Assembly: GCA_002472565.1 (NCBI GenBank)
Contig: DKSK01000027.1
Span: 163,010 to 227,009 of the forward strand
Length of the DNA: 64,000 nt
Direction: 5' to 3'
Origin: Bacteroidales bacterium UBA7258
GTDB lineage: Bacteria; Bacteroidota; Bacteroidia; Bacteroidales; UBA932
Notes under the pieces: model-generated
The model's input: the letters and a program-made list of their open reading frames with translations, nothing else
Databases searched by the model: none
Told to the model about the DNA's origin: nothing
In this document: in pieces, positions 51,654 through 58,961 of the stretch
Numbering within the stretch: position 1 is the stretch's first letter
Layout of the letters: each line of letters begins with the position of its first letter
Translations under genes and position numbers: made by a program

Positions 51654-52625
51654 TTATTCCTGGGCGTTCTGCATTTTTCCTGAGCGGAGAAAGACTTCGG
51701 GAAGCCTCCCGTAAACGTACTTTGCGGAATCCGGGTCCAGAGAATTCATGCAGGCGAATTTGTAATTATGTCCGGCCAATTCCCATAACTTATGGTCCAG
51801 ATAGAGCCTTTTCCTCCTTGCACCGGGCTTAAGATACAAGAGTCTCCCGCGGAAAGAAAGCAGCTTGCACCTTCCTACCTTCATCATGGACAGATAAAAG
51901 AGTTCGTGGACATTGAAATTATCCGCCGAACGGAAACGTGTCCTGATATTTCTTATAATGGCCTCCGGGTGAAGCTTGTAATAGTTCTCGAAAAAGCTTT
52001 TCAGAAGGGCCCGGGGGGTATGCTGGATGCGTATGTACCAGCATTTCTTGCCTACCATATCCGCAGAATTAATCATTTTACCCTTGTAAGTCACTACCCC
52101 AGCCTTTTTCAGCTTGCGAGTCATCCTGGTGAACCAGATGTTCTGTCTGGTCCCGTAGCAGACGACCGAGCCGTCCCCCGGGAAAAAGTCTTCAGGAACG
52201 GCCGGGGCGGCAAGCATAAAATCATCATTGAGGTCTATGTATGCTTCACTCAAGCCTGGAATACGCCAGGTCATCGTCTCTATGGCAGTAGAGCTGAAAG
52301 TCGGAAGGAACTCTTCATAGCCCTTGAAGATGACGGAATGATCGACGATTTCATAAGGAATGTGGCCTTCCGGAAAATATTTGTCGAGGAAAGGGTCCAG
52401 TTTCGGGTCTTGCCCAGCTGTGACGATCCAGATTTTGCGGATCCATGGAGCGAATATGTTCAGAGAGGCTACACAGAAAAAGATCTCTCCGTTGTTCTCG
52501 TAACGCTGCCACCCGGCAACATCTTCCCTGTCGAGTATGTCCTTATTTTCTACGTATTTTGCTTTCTGCGCAATGAAAGCCGGATCTTGTCCGTCAACCC
52601 AGGTGATTACAGCATCGATATCCAT
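51654..52625 (-). CDS. Stealth-family sugar-1-phosphate transferase
   Basis: A 323-residue protein. The conserved blocks are in order: CR1 DAVITWVDGQDP (4-15), CR2 NNGEIFFCVASLNIFAPWIRKIWIVTAGQ and IPYEIVDHSVIF (about 44-100), CR3 LPTFSSTAIETMTWRIPGLSEAYIDLNDDFML (about 107-138) and a later NFNVHELFY helix. Stealth enzymes move sugar-phosphate from UDP-sugars to a growing glycan (capsule synthesis; GlcNAc-1-phosphotransferase is the animal relative). A second Stealth gene lies on the other side of uvrA. Confidence 0.87.
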   Translation of the reverse strand: MDIDAVITWVDGQDPAFIAQKAKYVENKDILDREDVAGWQRYENNGEIFFCVASLNIFAPWIRKIWIVTAGQDPKLDPFLDKYFPEGHIPYEIVDHSVIFKGYEEFLPTFSSTAIETMTWRIPGLSEAYIDLNDDFMLAAPAVPEDFFPGDGSVVCYGTRQNIWFTRMTRKLKKAGVVTYKGKMINSADMVGKKCWYIRIQHTPRALLKSFFENYYKLHPEAIIRNIRTRFRSADNFNVHELFYLSMMKVGRCKLLSFRGRLLYLKPGARRKRLYLDHKLWELAGHNYKFACMNSLDPDSAKYVYGRLPEVFLRSGKMQNAQE

Positions 52626-52656
52626 AGCCGCTAGTTTTATAATGAGGTATCAGGGA

Positions 52657-52687
52657 TAAAAGTATCAAAAATAACTTCTCAATTCAA
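52657..52687 (-). promoter_or_regulatory. Promoter of the first Stealth gene
   Basis: On the minus strand TTG (52687-52685), 20 bp, TACTTTTA (52664-52657; last base off consensus), about 31 nt before the ATG. Confidence 0.45.
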
Positions 52688-52770
52688 TGGACATTTGTCT
52701 CTATAATTGTTAAATATGATAGATTTTAAGACAAAAAATAGGTTCAATGGCGCCCAAAACGTTTTTCAGT

Positions 52771-55644
52771 CTATCTAAGCGCCTTCCTGAGATAGTCGGC
52801 CGTGAAGGTCTTGGCGTTCTTGGCCATATCCTCAGGCGTCCCCTCGAAAACGAGCTCTCCACCCTTGTCTCCGGCATCAGGGCCGAGGTCTATGACCCAG
52901 TCAGCGGCCCGGATGACATCGAGGTTATGTTCCACGACAACGATGGAATGCCCGTTTGCGAGCAGCGAATCGAAGGCCCTGAGAAGTTTCTCCACGTCAT
53001 AGAAGTGAAGTCCTGTTGTTGGCTCGTCGAAAACGAACATAATCCGCTTTCTTCCATAATCGGAAGCCACGTTGCGCGAAAGGAAGTAGGCCAGCTTTAT
53101 CCGCTGGCTCTCTCCTCCAGAGAGCGTACTCGAACTCTGGCCGAGCTTGATATAGCCCAGTCCTACGTCTACCAGAGGCTGGAGCTTTTCTGCGATGCTC
53201 TTAGCCTCGGCTTCTTCTTGGGAGGCAAAAAAGGCTATCGCCTCGTCCACGCTCATATTGAGAATATCGTCGATGTTCTTGCCCTTGTAGCGGACTTCGA
53301 GAATGTCAGGTTTGAAGCGTTTTCCTCCGCAGGCCTCGCAGACCATGGTCACATCCGCCATGAATTGCATGCTTATCCTTACATAACCTTCTCCCTGGCA
53401 CTCGGAGCAACGCCCACCGTCTTGGTTGAAGGAGAAGAAGGAAGGGGTGTAGCCGTTTATCTTGGCATACTGTTGCTCCGACAGGAGCTTGCGAATGTCA
53501 TCGTAGACCTTCAGGTAGGTCACGGCATTGGAGCGGGAACTCTTTCCTATAGGATTCTGGTCGACATACTCGATGTCATCTATACGGTCGAGATTGCCCG
53601 AGAGTCTGCGGAAGATTCCTGGCAGGTCTCCGGTTTCGGTAAGATGACGGCGGAGAGCCGGGTAGAGGATGTCTCCGACCAGCGAAGACTTTCCGGAGCC
53701 GCTTACCCCAGTAACGACGGTGAGGACTCCTAGAGGGAATTTCACGTTAATGTCCTTGAGGTTGTGTTCCATGGCTCCCTCTACATTGACGGAATAGATC
53801 CAGCCACGCTTTTCTCTTTCGATGCGCCTGCGCTCTCCGGTGAGGTACTGAAGGGTCAGCGAACCCGCGGAGGCCTCCTGAGGTATCTTGTCGGCGATGG
53901 AGCCCTTGAAAACAATGTTTCCTCCATTGACTCCGGCCTTCGGCCCCATGTCTATCAGCAGATCTGCCGCCCTCATTATCTCCTCGTCATGTTCAACGAC
54001 TATTACGGTGTTGCCTATGTCGCGGAGACGGCGCAAAACGGAAATCAGCCTGTCCGTATCTCGGGGATGGAGGCCGATGGAAGGCTCGTCAAGGATGTAC
54101 ATGGACCCGACAAGCGAACTGCCCAAAGCCGTGACAAGGTTAATCCTCTGGCTCTCGCCTCCGGAGAGGGTGTTGCAATTTCTGTCCAGGGTGAGATAGG
54201 ACAGGCCGACGTCACGGATGTAGCGAAGACGGTCTGTTATTTCCTGGACAGCCTTGCTGACGATGTCCTTCTCATATGGAGTCAGTTCGAGGCGCGAGAA
54301 GAAGTCAAGCAGCTCGTCAATGTTCATGGCCATGAGCTCGGCTATATTCTTGCCTCCAACCTTGACATAGAGCGCATCTTTGCGGAGTCTGGTACCCTTG
54401 CAATCATAGCAAGTGGTCCGGCCCGAGAAGCGGCTCAGCATGTACTTGTATTGTATCTTGTAGCGATTGGACGTCACCCAATCGAAGAACTCTCTGATTC
54501 CCGGGAAGTCGTTTTCGTCATTCGGATCGGCCGTCTTATGGTCCCAGATCAGATCCTTCACCTTCTGGCTGAGGTTGCAGTAAGGCTCGAAGACAGGGAT
54601 GCCGTAACGGTCGGCACATTTGATGAGCTGTTTGTTGAACCATCCCATCTTGTCTCCTCTCCAGCACGCGATCGCCCCGTCGTAAATGCTCTTAGTCTTG
54701 TCAGGCACGACAAGATCCTCGCTTATGCTTATGATCTTGCCAAGTCCGCCGCAGGTCGGGCAAGCTCCGAGAGGCGAATTGAAACTGAACATGAACTCAT
54801 CCGGCTGCCTGAACGTGATGCCATCAGCCTCAAAACGGTTCGTGAATTCATGGGGCTGGGTTTCCCCTTCGCGGATGACAGACATGGAACCGTTTCCGAT
54901 CGAGAAGCAATTTTCTATGGAGCCATGGAGCCTTGTCAGGAGATCTTCCCAGTCGGTCTGGGCCCAAGGCTTGCCTTCCTCGTCATATGGCAGCCCCTCC
55001 TCCAAACGAGGAAGACGGACCCTGTCTACGAGAAGCAGCGCATTTTCAGGAAGTCCGCCTTCCGCCAGCTTCATCACGTCCTCGATTTTTACCGGCCCGT
55101 CCGTCCAGAGCCTCGAATAGCCCTGCTCCTTAAGCGAAAGCATGAGTTCAACCCTGTCAGTGCGGAACTTCCATCCGAGGTCTGCAAGAAGATAAGCCGT
55201 CACCGCCCCGCCCTGGAGTAGATACGACATCACGTCATTAACAGAATGGCATTTCACCTCCACACCGCTCACAGGAGAAAAAGTACGGCCAATTCTGGCA
55301 AAGATAAGTCTCAGATAATCATAGATTTCCGTAGTCGTAGCGACAGTAGAGCGAGGATTGCGGGTGTTGACCTTCTGCTCTATGGCGATGGCTGGGGGGA
55401 TACCCTCGATCAGATCCACATCCGGCTTGCTCATCCTGCCGAGGAATTGGCGGGCATAAGAACTAAGACTCTGGGCAAAGCGCCTCTGGCCCTCGGCGAA
55501 AAGCGTGTCGAAAGCAAGGCTGGATTTACCCGAGCCGGATATTCCTGTTATCACTATGAACTTGTTCCGGGGGATGTCAAGAGAAATATTCTTGAGATTG
55601 TTGACCCTGGCACCGCGGATTACGATATTACCTTTTTCTGGCAT
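52771..55644 (-). CDS. uvrA: Excinuclease ABC subunit A
   Basis: A protein of 957 residues from MPEKGNIVIRGARVNNLK. It has two ABC ATPase modules: Walker A GISGSGKSSL and GVSGSGKSSL, signatures LSGGESQRINL and LSGGESQRIKL, Walker B ILDEPSIGLHP and FDEPTTGLHF. Zinc-binding CxxC pairs are visible (CYDCKG, CSECQGEGY with CEACGGKRF; CPTCGGLG). UvrA finds bulky DNA damage and loads UvrB. Length and motifs are normal. Seventeen upstream in-frame codons were rejected because they lie in the promoter. It sits alone between glycan genes. Confidence 0.96.
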   Translation of the reverse strand: MPEKGNIVIRGARVNNLKNISLDIPRNKFIVITGISGSGKSSLAFDTLFAEGQRRFAQSLSSYARQFLGRMSKPDVDLIEGIPPAIAIEQKVNTRNPRSTVATTTEIYDYLRLIFARIGRTFSPVSGVEVKCHSVNDVMSYLLQGGAVTAYLLADLGWKFRTDRVELMLSLKEQGYSRLWTDGPVKIEDVMKLAEGGLPENALLLVDRVRLPRLEEGLPYDEEGKPWAQTDWEDLLTRLHGSIENCFSIGNGSMSVIREGETQPHEFTNRFEADGITFRQPDEFMFSFNSPLGACPTCGGLGKIISISEDLVVPDKTKSIYDGAIACWRGDKMGWFNKQLIKCADRYGIPVFEPYCNLSQKVKDLIWDHKTADPNDENDFPGIREFFDWVTSNRYKIQYKYMLSRFSGRTTCYDCKGTRLRKDALYVKVGGKNIAELMAMNIDELLDFFSRLELTPYEKDIVSKAVQEITDRLRYIRDVGLSYLTLDRNCNTLSGGESQRINLVTALGSSLVGSMYILDEPSIGLHPRDTDRLISVLRRLRDIGNTVIVVEHDEEIMRAADLLIDMGPKAGVNGGNIVFKGSIADKIPQEASAGSLTLQYLTGERRRIEREKRGWIYSVNVEGAMEHNLKDINVKFPLGVLTVVTGVSGSGKSSLVGDILYPALRRHLTETGDLPGIFRRLSGNLDRIDDIEYVDQNPIGKSSRSNAVTYLKVYDDIRKLLSEQQYAKINGYTPSFFSFNQDGGRCSECQGEGYVRISMQFMADVTMVCEACGGKRFKPDILEVRYKGKNIDDILNMSVDEAIAFFASQEEAEAKSIAEKLQPLVDVGLGYIKLGQSSSTLSGGESQRIKLAYFLSRNVASDYGRKRIMFVFDEPTTGLHFYDVEKLLRAFDSLLANGHSIVVVEHNLDVIRAADWVIDLGPDAGDKGGELVFEGTPEDMAKNAKTFTADYLRKALR

Positions 55645-55661
55645 TATTCTTCTTTGAACTA

Positions 55662-55669
55662 CAAATATA
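55662..55669 (-). promoter_or_regulatory. -7 element of uvrA
   Basis: The minus strand reads TATATTTG, exact, 18 nt before the uvrA ATG; no strong -33 box. It faces the divergent Stealth promoter. Confidence 0.5.
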
Positions 55670-55697
55670 CGCTTTTGAAGCTTAATTCTAAGCACCC

Positions 55698-55728
55698 TTT
55701 GCCGGAGTTTGAAAATATGTTAACTTCG
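55698..55728 (+). promoter_or_regulatory. Promoter of the second Stealth gene, implying a near-leaderless mRNA
   Basis: TTTG (55698-55701), 19 bp, TAACTTCG (55721-55728). Transcription should start about 55732-55735, at or just before the ATG at 55735. Confidence 0.6.
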
Positions 55729-55734
55729 CAGGAC

Positions 55735-56613
55735 ATGGATGCCATTATCACATACGTAAACGGCAACGACCCGCTCTGGAGGGCGGAATACGAGGCCGCC
55801 GCAAAGATTCCTCTACTGGACAAGCGTTTCCGCGACTGGGGGACTCTCAAGTATCTGCTCCGCGGCATAGAGACTTGCATGCCGTTCGTGCAGAATGTCT
55901 ACCTCATAGTCTCGGGACAGAGCCAGATTCCAGACTGGGCTGACACCTCCAGCCTGAATCCGGTCCTGCACAAGGACATCATTCCCGAAGGCTTCCTGCC
56001 TACCTTCAACAGCTGTTCCATCGAAATGTTCATGCACCGTATCCCGGGACTGGACGAGAGATTCCTCTATTTCAACGACGACATGTATCCCCTCGCCCCC
56101 TGCCACGAAGAAGACTTCTTTCCGGCAGGCAGACCGGCCATCGGCTTCGAGAAATGCTTCTTCGCCAGCGCCATGTACAAGAGGCAGAGCATGAATGCGG
56201 ACCATCTTGCAAGAAAGGCCCTCGGCATGAAGCCGGGACGTTTCTTCTACCGGCCTCAGCACATCTGCTCCCCCATGCTCCTGAGCCTTTCGAAGGAAGC
56301 CTTCGCCAAGGAGGAGGACGAAATCTCAAGACGCGTCACCAGGACAAGGGACATGGAGAACGTCAACCAGTACTTCTACCTCGACTACGCCCTCTACAAA
56401 GGGGACGGACTGAGGCGCAAGCTCTCCTGCAAACATTTCTCCATGGCAATAGCCTCCCCTTCGAAGATAGCCTCCTACATTGTCTCTCCGAAACGCAGTC
56501 TCGCCTGCATCAATGATGTCGAGATGAGCGACGTAAAATACGAAGCCGCACGAAAGGCCATACTCGAGGCCTTCCAGAGCCGGTTCCCGAAGAAGTCCAG
56601 GTTCGAGAAATAA
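55735..56613 (+). CDS. Stealth-family sugar-1-phosphate transferase
   Basis: A 292-residue protein beginning MDAIITYVNGNDPLW (CR1), then GTLKYLLRGIETCMPFVQNVYLIVSG (CR2), LPTFNSCSIEMFMHRIPGLDERFLYFNDDMYPLAP (CR3) and MENVNQYFYLDYAL. It is a paralogue of the enzyme at 51654 on the other strand and would transfer a sugar phosphate in capsule or surface-glycan synthesis. The GT4 gene follows 16 bp after its stop, so they form one operon. An in-frame ATG at 55717 exists but would precede the predicted transcription start; the paralogue also starts at the CR1 motif. Confidence 0.86.
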   Translation: MDAIITYVNGNDPLWRAEYEAAAKIPLLDKRFRDWGTLKYLLRGIETCMPFVQNVYLIVSGQSQIPDWADTSSLNPVLHKDIIPEGFLPTFNSCSIEMFMHRIPGLDERFLYFNDDMYPLAPCHEEDFFPAGRPAIGFEKCFFASAMYKRQSMNADHLARKALGMKPGRFFYRPQHICSPMLLSLSKEAFAKEEDEISRRVTRTRDMENVNQYFYLDYALYKGDGLRRKLSCKHFSMAIASPSKIASYIVSPKRSLACINDVEMSDVKYEAARKAILEAFQSRFPKKSRFEK

Positions 56614-56629
56614 GCCGCCTGCTCTCCAG

Positions 56630-57796
56630 ATGAGAAAACTTCTTTTCGTAGGCAAAAATTTCAGGAACGGAGGCGCCGGACAAATCCTGCTCTGGCTTGC
56701 CTCGGCCCTGGGCGGCCGCTACAAGACCACGGTTTGCTGCACGGGCGAACTTGCCATGGATCTTCCTGAAGGCCTCGATTTCGTCAAGCTTGATAAGCCC
56801 CGCAGGCTTTTCCACTTCCTATCTTCCATCGAGACGACCAAACAGCTCGGCAGGCTCATCCGAGACGAGGGCTATGACCTAGTCATCAGCTTTGGGGACT
56901 TGTCATTCAACAAGCTGCCACCTCTGAAAAAGAGGCTTGGCTTCTCCCTCATCGTCTCAGAAAGAACGGATCCGTTCTCGGATTCAAAGGACCTAGGCAG
57001 AAGGCTCAGGAGAAGGTCCATGGCAAAGTGGGCCGACGCCATGGTTTTCCAGACGCCCATGGCGATGAGCTATTACCCAGAGGCAGTGAGGAAGAGATCC
57101 GCCGTAATTCCTAATCCGGTGATTTCGCGCAAAGCCCGACCTTGGGAGCCTGACCTCGCCGAGCCTTACATCTTCACGGCCGGGAGGCTGAAGCTCAGTC
57201 AGAAGAGGCAGGATGTCCTCATAGAGGCTTTCGGAAAAGTCCATGAAGTCTTCACCCAGTACAGGCTGAAAATTGCCGGCTCCGGTCCTGACGAGAAGAA
57301 GGTCAGGGAGCTGGTCTCGTCCAGTCCGGCATCCGGCTTTATTGATTTGCTCGGATTCAGGAGTGATGTCCCGGACCTGCTTTCGAAGGCTTCGCTCTTC
57401 GTTCTGAGTTCGGACTATGAGGGCGTTCCTAATGTCCTGATCGAGGCTCTCCAGTGCGGGGTACCGAGCGTTTCTACCGACTGCTCCCCTGGCGGTGCCA
57501 GGATGCTGCTCGCCGGGCAGAGCGACGCCGGCGTGCTTCGCGAGAGCGAGGCGGGCAATACGCGTGCGGATGGTGCGGCGGGCTTTGCGGACGCAAACTA
57601 CGGCCTGCTGGTTCCCCGCGGCGATGCGGGCGCCCTTGCCGCGGCCATTTCCTCGGCCCTGTCCTCCGGTGCCCGGCTGTACGCCCTCCACCGCGCCACG
57701 GCACACGCCCTCGACGGCTTGGGTGAAGATAAGATAATCTCCATGTGGACAGACCTGATCGAAAAGGTGCTACATGGCCACAATTTCATTAAATAA
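56630..57796 (+). CDS. Glycosyltransferase family 4
   Basis: A 388-residue GT-B enzyme: LLFVGKNFRNGGAGQILLWLASAL (N-terminal Rossmann), IPNPVISRKARPWE, then the donor half with FTAGRLKLSQKRQDVLIEAF, LKIAGSGPDEKKVREL, LLGFRSDVPDLLSKASLFVLSSDYEGVPNVLIEALQCGVPSVSTDC, the E-x7-E type site. It adds a sugar from a nucleotide donor to the same glycan as the Stealth enzyme upstream. Between GGARMLL and YGLLVPRGD, residues about 292-322 form a GC-rich, Ala/Gly/Asp-rich insertion not typical of GT4. Confidence 0.88.
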   Translation: MRKLLFVGKNFRNGGAGQILLWLASALGGRYKTTVCCTGELAMDLPEGLDFVKLDKPRRLFHFLSSIETTKQLGRLIRDEGYDLVISFGDLSFNKLPPLKKRLGFSLIVSERTDPFSDSKDLGRRLRRRSMAKWADAMVFQTPMAMSYYPEAVRKRSAVIPNPVISRKARPWEPDLAEPYIFTAGRLKLSQKRQDVLIEAFGKVHEVFTQYRLKIAGSGPDEKKVRELVSSSPASGFIDLLGFRSDVPDLLSKASLFVLSSDYEGVPNVLIEALQCGVPSVSTDCSPGGARMLLAGQSDAGVLRESEAGNTRADGAAGFADANYGLLVPRGDAGALAAAISSALSSGARLYALHRATAHALDGLGEDKIISMWTDLIEKVLHGHNFIK

Positions 57797-57819
57797 GACT
57801 TTTTGGCAATAAAACACGT

Positions 57820-57847
57820 CAAAATGGCACTATGCATCGCCATTTTG
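57820..57847 (+). promoter_or_regulatory. Inverted repeat upstream of the hsp20 sigma-54-type promoter (candidate enhancer site)
   Basis: CAAAATGGC (57820-57828) and GCCATTTTG (57839-57847) form a perfect 9-bp dyad with a 10-bp spacer. It lies about 52-79 bp before the predicted start, within the range of binding sites for sigma-54 activators. Confidence 0.5.
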
Positions 57848-57871
57848 TCCACTTTTAGGCCATTTTATGCA

Positions 57872-57888
57872 TTGGCACTCCACTTGCC
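57872..57888 (+). promoter_or_regulatory. Sigma-54-type (RpoN) promoter of hsp20
   Basis: TTGGCACTCCACTTGCC matches TTGGCACGn4TTGC with GG (57874-57875) and GC (57886-57887) at exactly the -24/-12 spacing; only the -20 G is replaced by T. No TAnnTTTG box is present between it and the gene. The start would be near 57899, giving a 65-nt leader that contains a small GTCTGC/GCAGAC hairpin. Confidence 0.55.
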
Positions 57889-57963
57889 ATATATCCAGAT
57901 GTCTGCGATAATGAAGCAGACGAGAAAAAGAAGTTTACATATTTAATATAGGAGATTTGAATT

Positions 57964-58404
57964 ATGTTACCAGTTAGAAGAAATGAACAGAATTGGATAC
58001 CTGATATCTTTAACGACTTTTTCAATGAAGATTGGATCCTTCCTAGAAGGAACACCACAACCTCACCTGCGATTAACGTATTAGAAAATCCTGACAGCTA
58101 CGACGTAGAACTTGCCGCCCCGGGAATGACCAAGGACGACTTCAAGGTCAGCCTAGACAACGAAGGCAATCTCGTCATAGATATGGAGAAGAAGCAGGAG
58201 AACAAGGATGAGAACAAGCAGCATGGACATTATCTGCGCCGTGAATTCTCATACACGAAATTCGAGCAGACCATGCTTCTGCCTGAGGATGCGAACCGCG
58301 ACAAAATCTCCGCCACTGTCGAAAACGGTGTGCTCAAGGTGAATATCGCCAAGCTCTCTCCTGAGAAAAAAGCAGAGTCGAAGCGTCTGATTGAAGTCAA
58401 ATAA
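57964..58404 (+). CDS. Small heat-shock protein, Hsp20/alpha-crystallin family
   Basis: A 146-residue protein. The alpha-crystallin domain spans about 38-130: PAINVLENPDSYDVELAAPGMTKDDFKVSLDNEGNLVIDMEKK, then LRREFSYTKFEQTMLLPEDANRDKISATVENGVLKVNI, with the A-x-x-x-n-GVL motif. The C-terminal RLIEVK replaces the usual I-x-I anchor. It holds unfolding proteins for DnaK or ClpB. A purine ribosome site (AGGAGA) stands about 11 nt before the ATG. Expression probably depends on the sigma-54-type promoter upstream. Confidence 0.93.
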   Translation: MLPVRRNEQNWIPDIFNDFFNEDWILPRRNTTTSPAINVLENPDSYDVELAAPGMTKDDFKVSLDNEGNLVIDMEKKQENKDENKQHGHYLRREFSYTKFEQTMLLPEDANRDKISATVENGVLKVNIAKLSPEKKAESKRLIEVK

Positions 58405-58409
58405 TTTAC

Positions 58410-58468
58410 TCCGCCCAGGCGGACAGAAAAGAGTTCTCTTCGCCTACGCGGAGACAAGAAAAAGCCTT
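58410..58468 (+). repeat. Imperfect ~28-30-bp duplication after hsp20
   Basis: CTCCGCCCAGGCGGACAGAA (from 58409) is echoed by CTTCGCCTACGCGGAGACAA and GAAAAAG (from 58438), six bases after the stop codon. The match is clear but interrupted by small indels. Confidence 0.5.
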
Positions 58469-58493
58469 CGGGACTATCCCGGAGGCTTTTTCT
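58457..58493 (+). terminator. Terminator after hsp20
   Basis: AGAAAAAGCCTTCGGG pairs with CCCGGAGGCTTTTTCT around a short ACTAT loop; A- and T-runs on both sides could stop transcription from either direction. Confidence 0.85.
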
Positions 58494-58635
58494 GTGTCAC
58501 GTCGCCACTATATCTTATCTGCGTTCCAATGGGAATCCAAGCTCCCTTACAAGAGCCTCTTGCCATCCATCCACTCGGGCATTTTTCAATTCCGAGGAAT
58601 AAGAGGCAAAAGATGCGCATTTTTTTGCCGAAAAA

Positions 58636-58666
58636 TTTGCAGTGAAAAGGAAAATAACTATCTTTG
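58636..58666 (+). promoter_or_regulatory. Promoter of tRNA-Asp
   Basis: TTTG (58636-58639), 19 bp, TATCTTTG (58659-58666), exact at both boxes; start near 58670. Confidence 0.75.
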
Positions 58667-58701
58667 CAATCGCCTTCGGGAAAAAGGCAATTGTAAAGAT
58701 T

Positions 58702-58776
58702 GGTGCGGTAGTTCAGTTTGGTTAGAATGCGGGCCTGTCACGCCTGAGGTCGTGGGTTCGATCCCCATCCGCACCG
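58702..58776 (+). tRNA. tRNA-Asp (anticodon GTC)
   Basis: A 75-nt cloverleaf with acceptor GGTGCGG/CCGCACC and discriminator G; anticodon stem CGGGC/GCCTG around CTGTCAC gives GTC; T-arm GTGGG/CCCAT around TTCGATC. CCA is not encoded. Confidence 0.94.
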
Positions 58777-58791
58777 CAATCTTTAAGAGAG

Positions 58792-58832
58792 TCTCTCAGC
58801 AAGTCTTAGTGACAAGCTGAGAGATTTTTTTG
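58792..58832 (+). terminator. Terminator after tRNA-Asp
   Basis: TCTCTCAGC (58792-58800) pairs with GCTGAGAGA (58816-58824), followed by seven T. Confidence 0.85.
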
Positions 58833-58882
58833 TTTTAGAAATCGGGATGTGTATCAGGATCGTGAACGGCACGGTATTATGA

Positions 58883-58915
58883 AAGCCAGGCTCCATCAGG
58901 GATGGGGTCTGGCTT
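58883..58915 (-). terminator. Terminator of the GH2 gene (minus strand), possibly bidirectional
   Basis: AAGCCAGGCTCCATC and GATGGGGTCTGGCTT form a long stem with G-T pairs around a 3-nt loop, 46 bp past the end of the minus-strand GH2 gene. T-runs are short on both strands. Confidence 0.6.
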
Positions 58916-58961
58916 CCTTTTATCGGTGGGCCGCGCCGCCCAAGTGTGGCGGCAGGGCGGC

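Noticed and set aside
52747..55221. Long plus-strand frames through uvrA (328 and 485 codons)
   Set aside because: They are antisense to a certain uvrA with all its motifs and show low-complexity, non-protein-like sequence.
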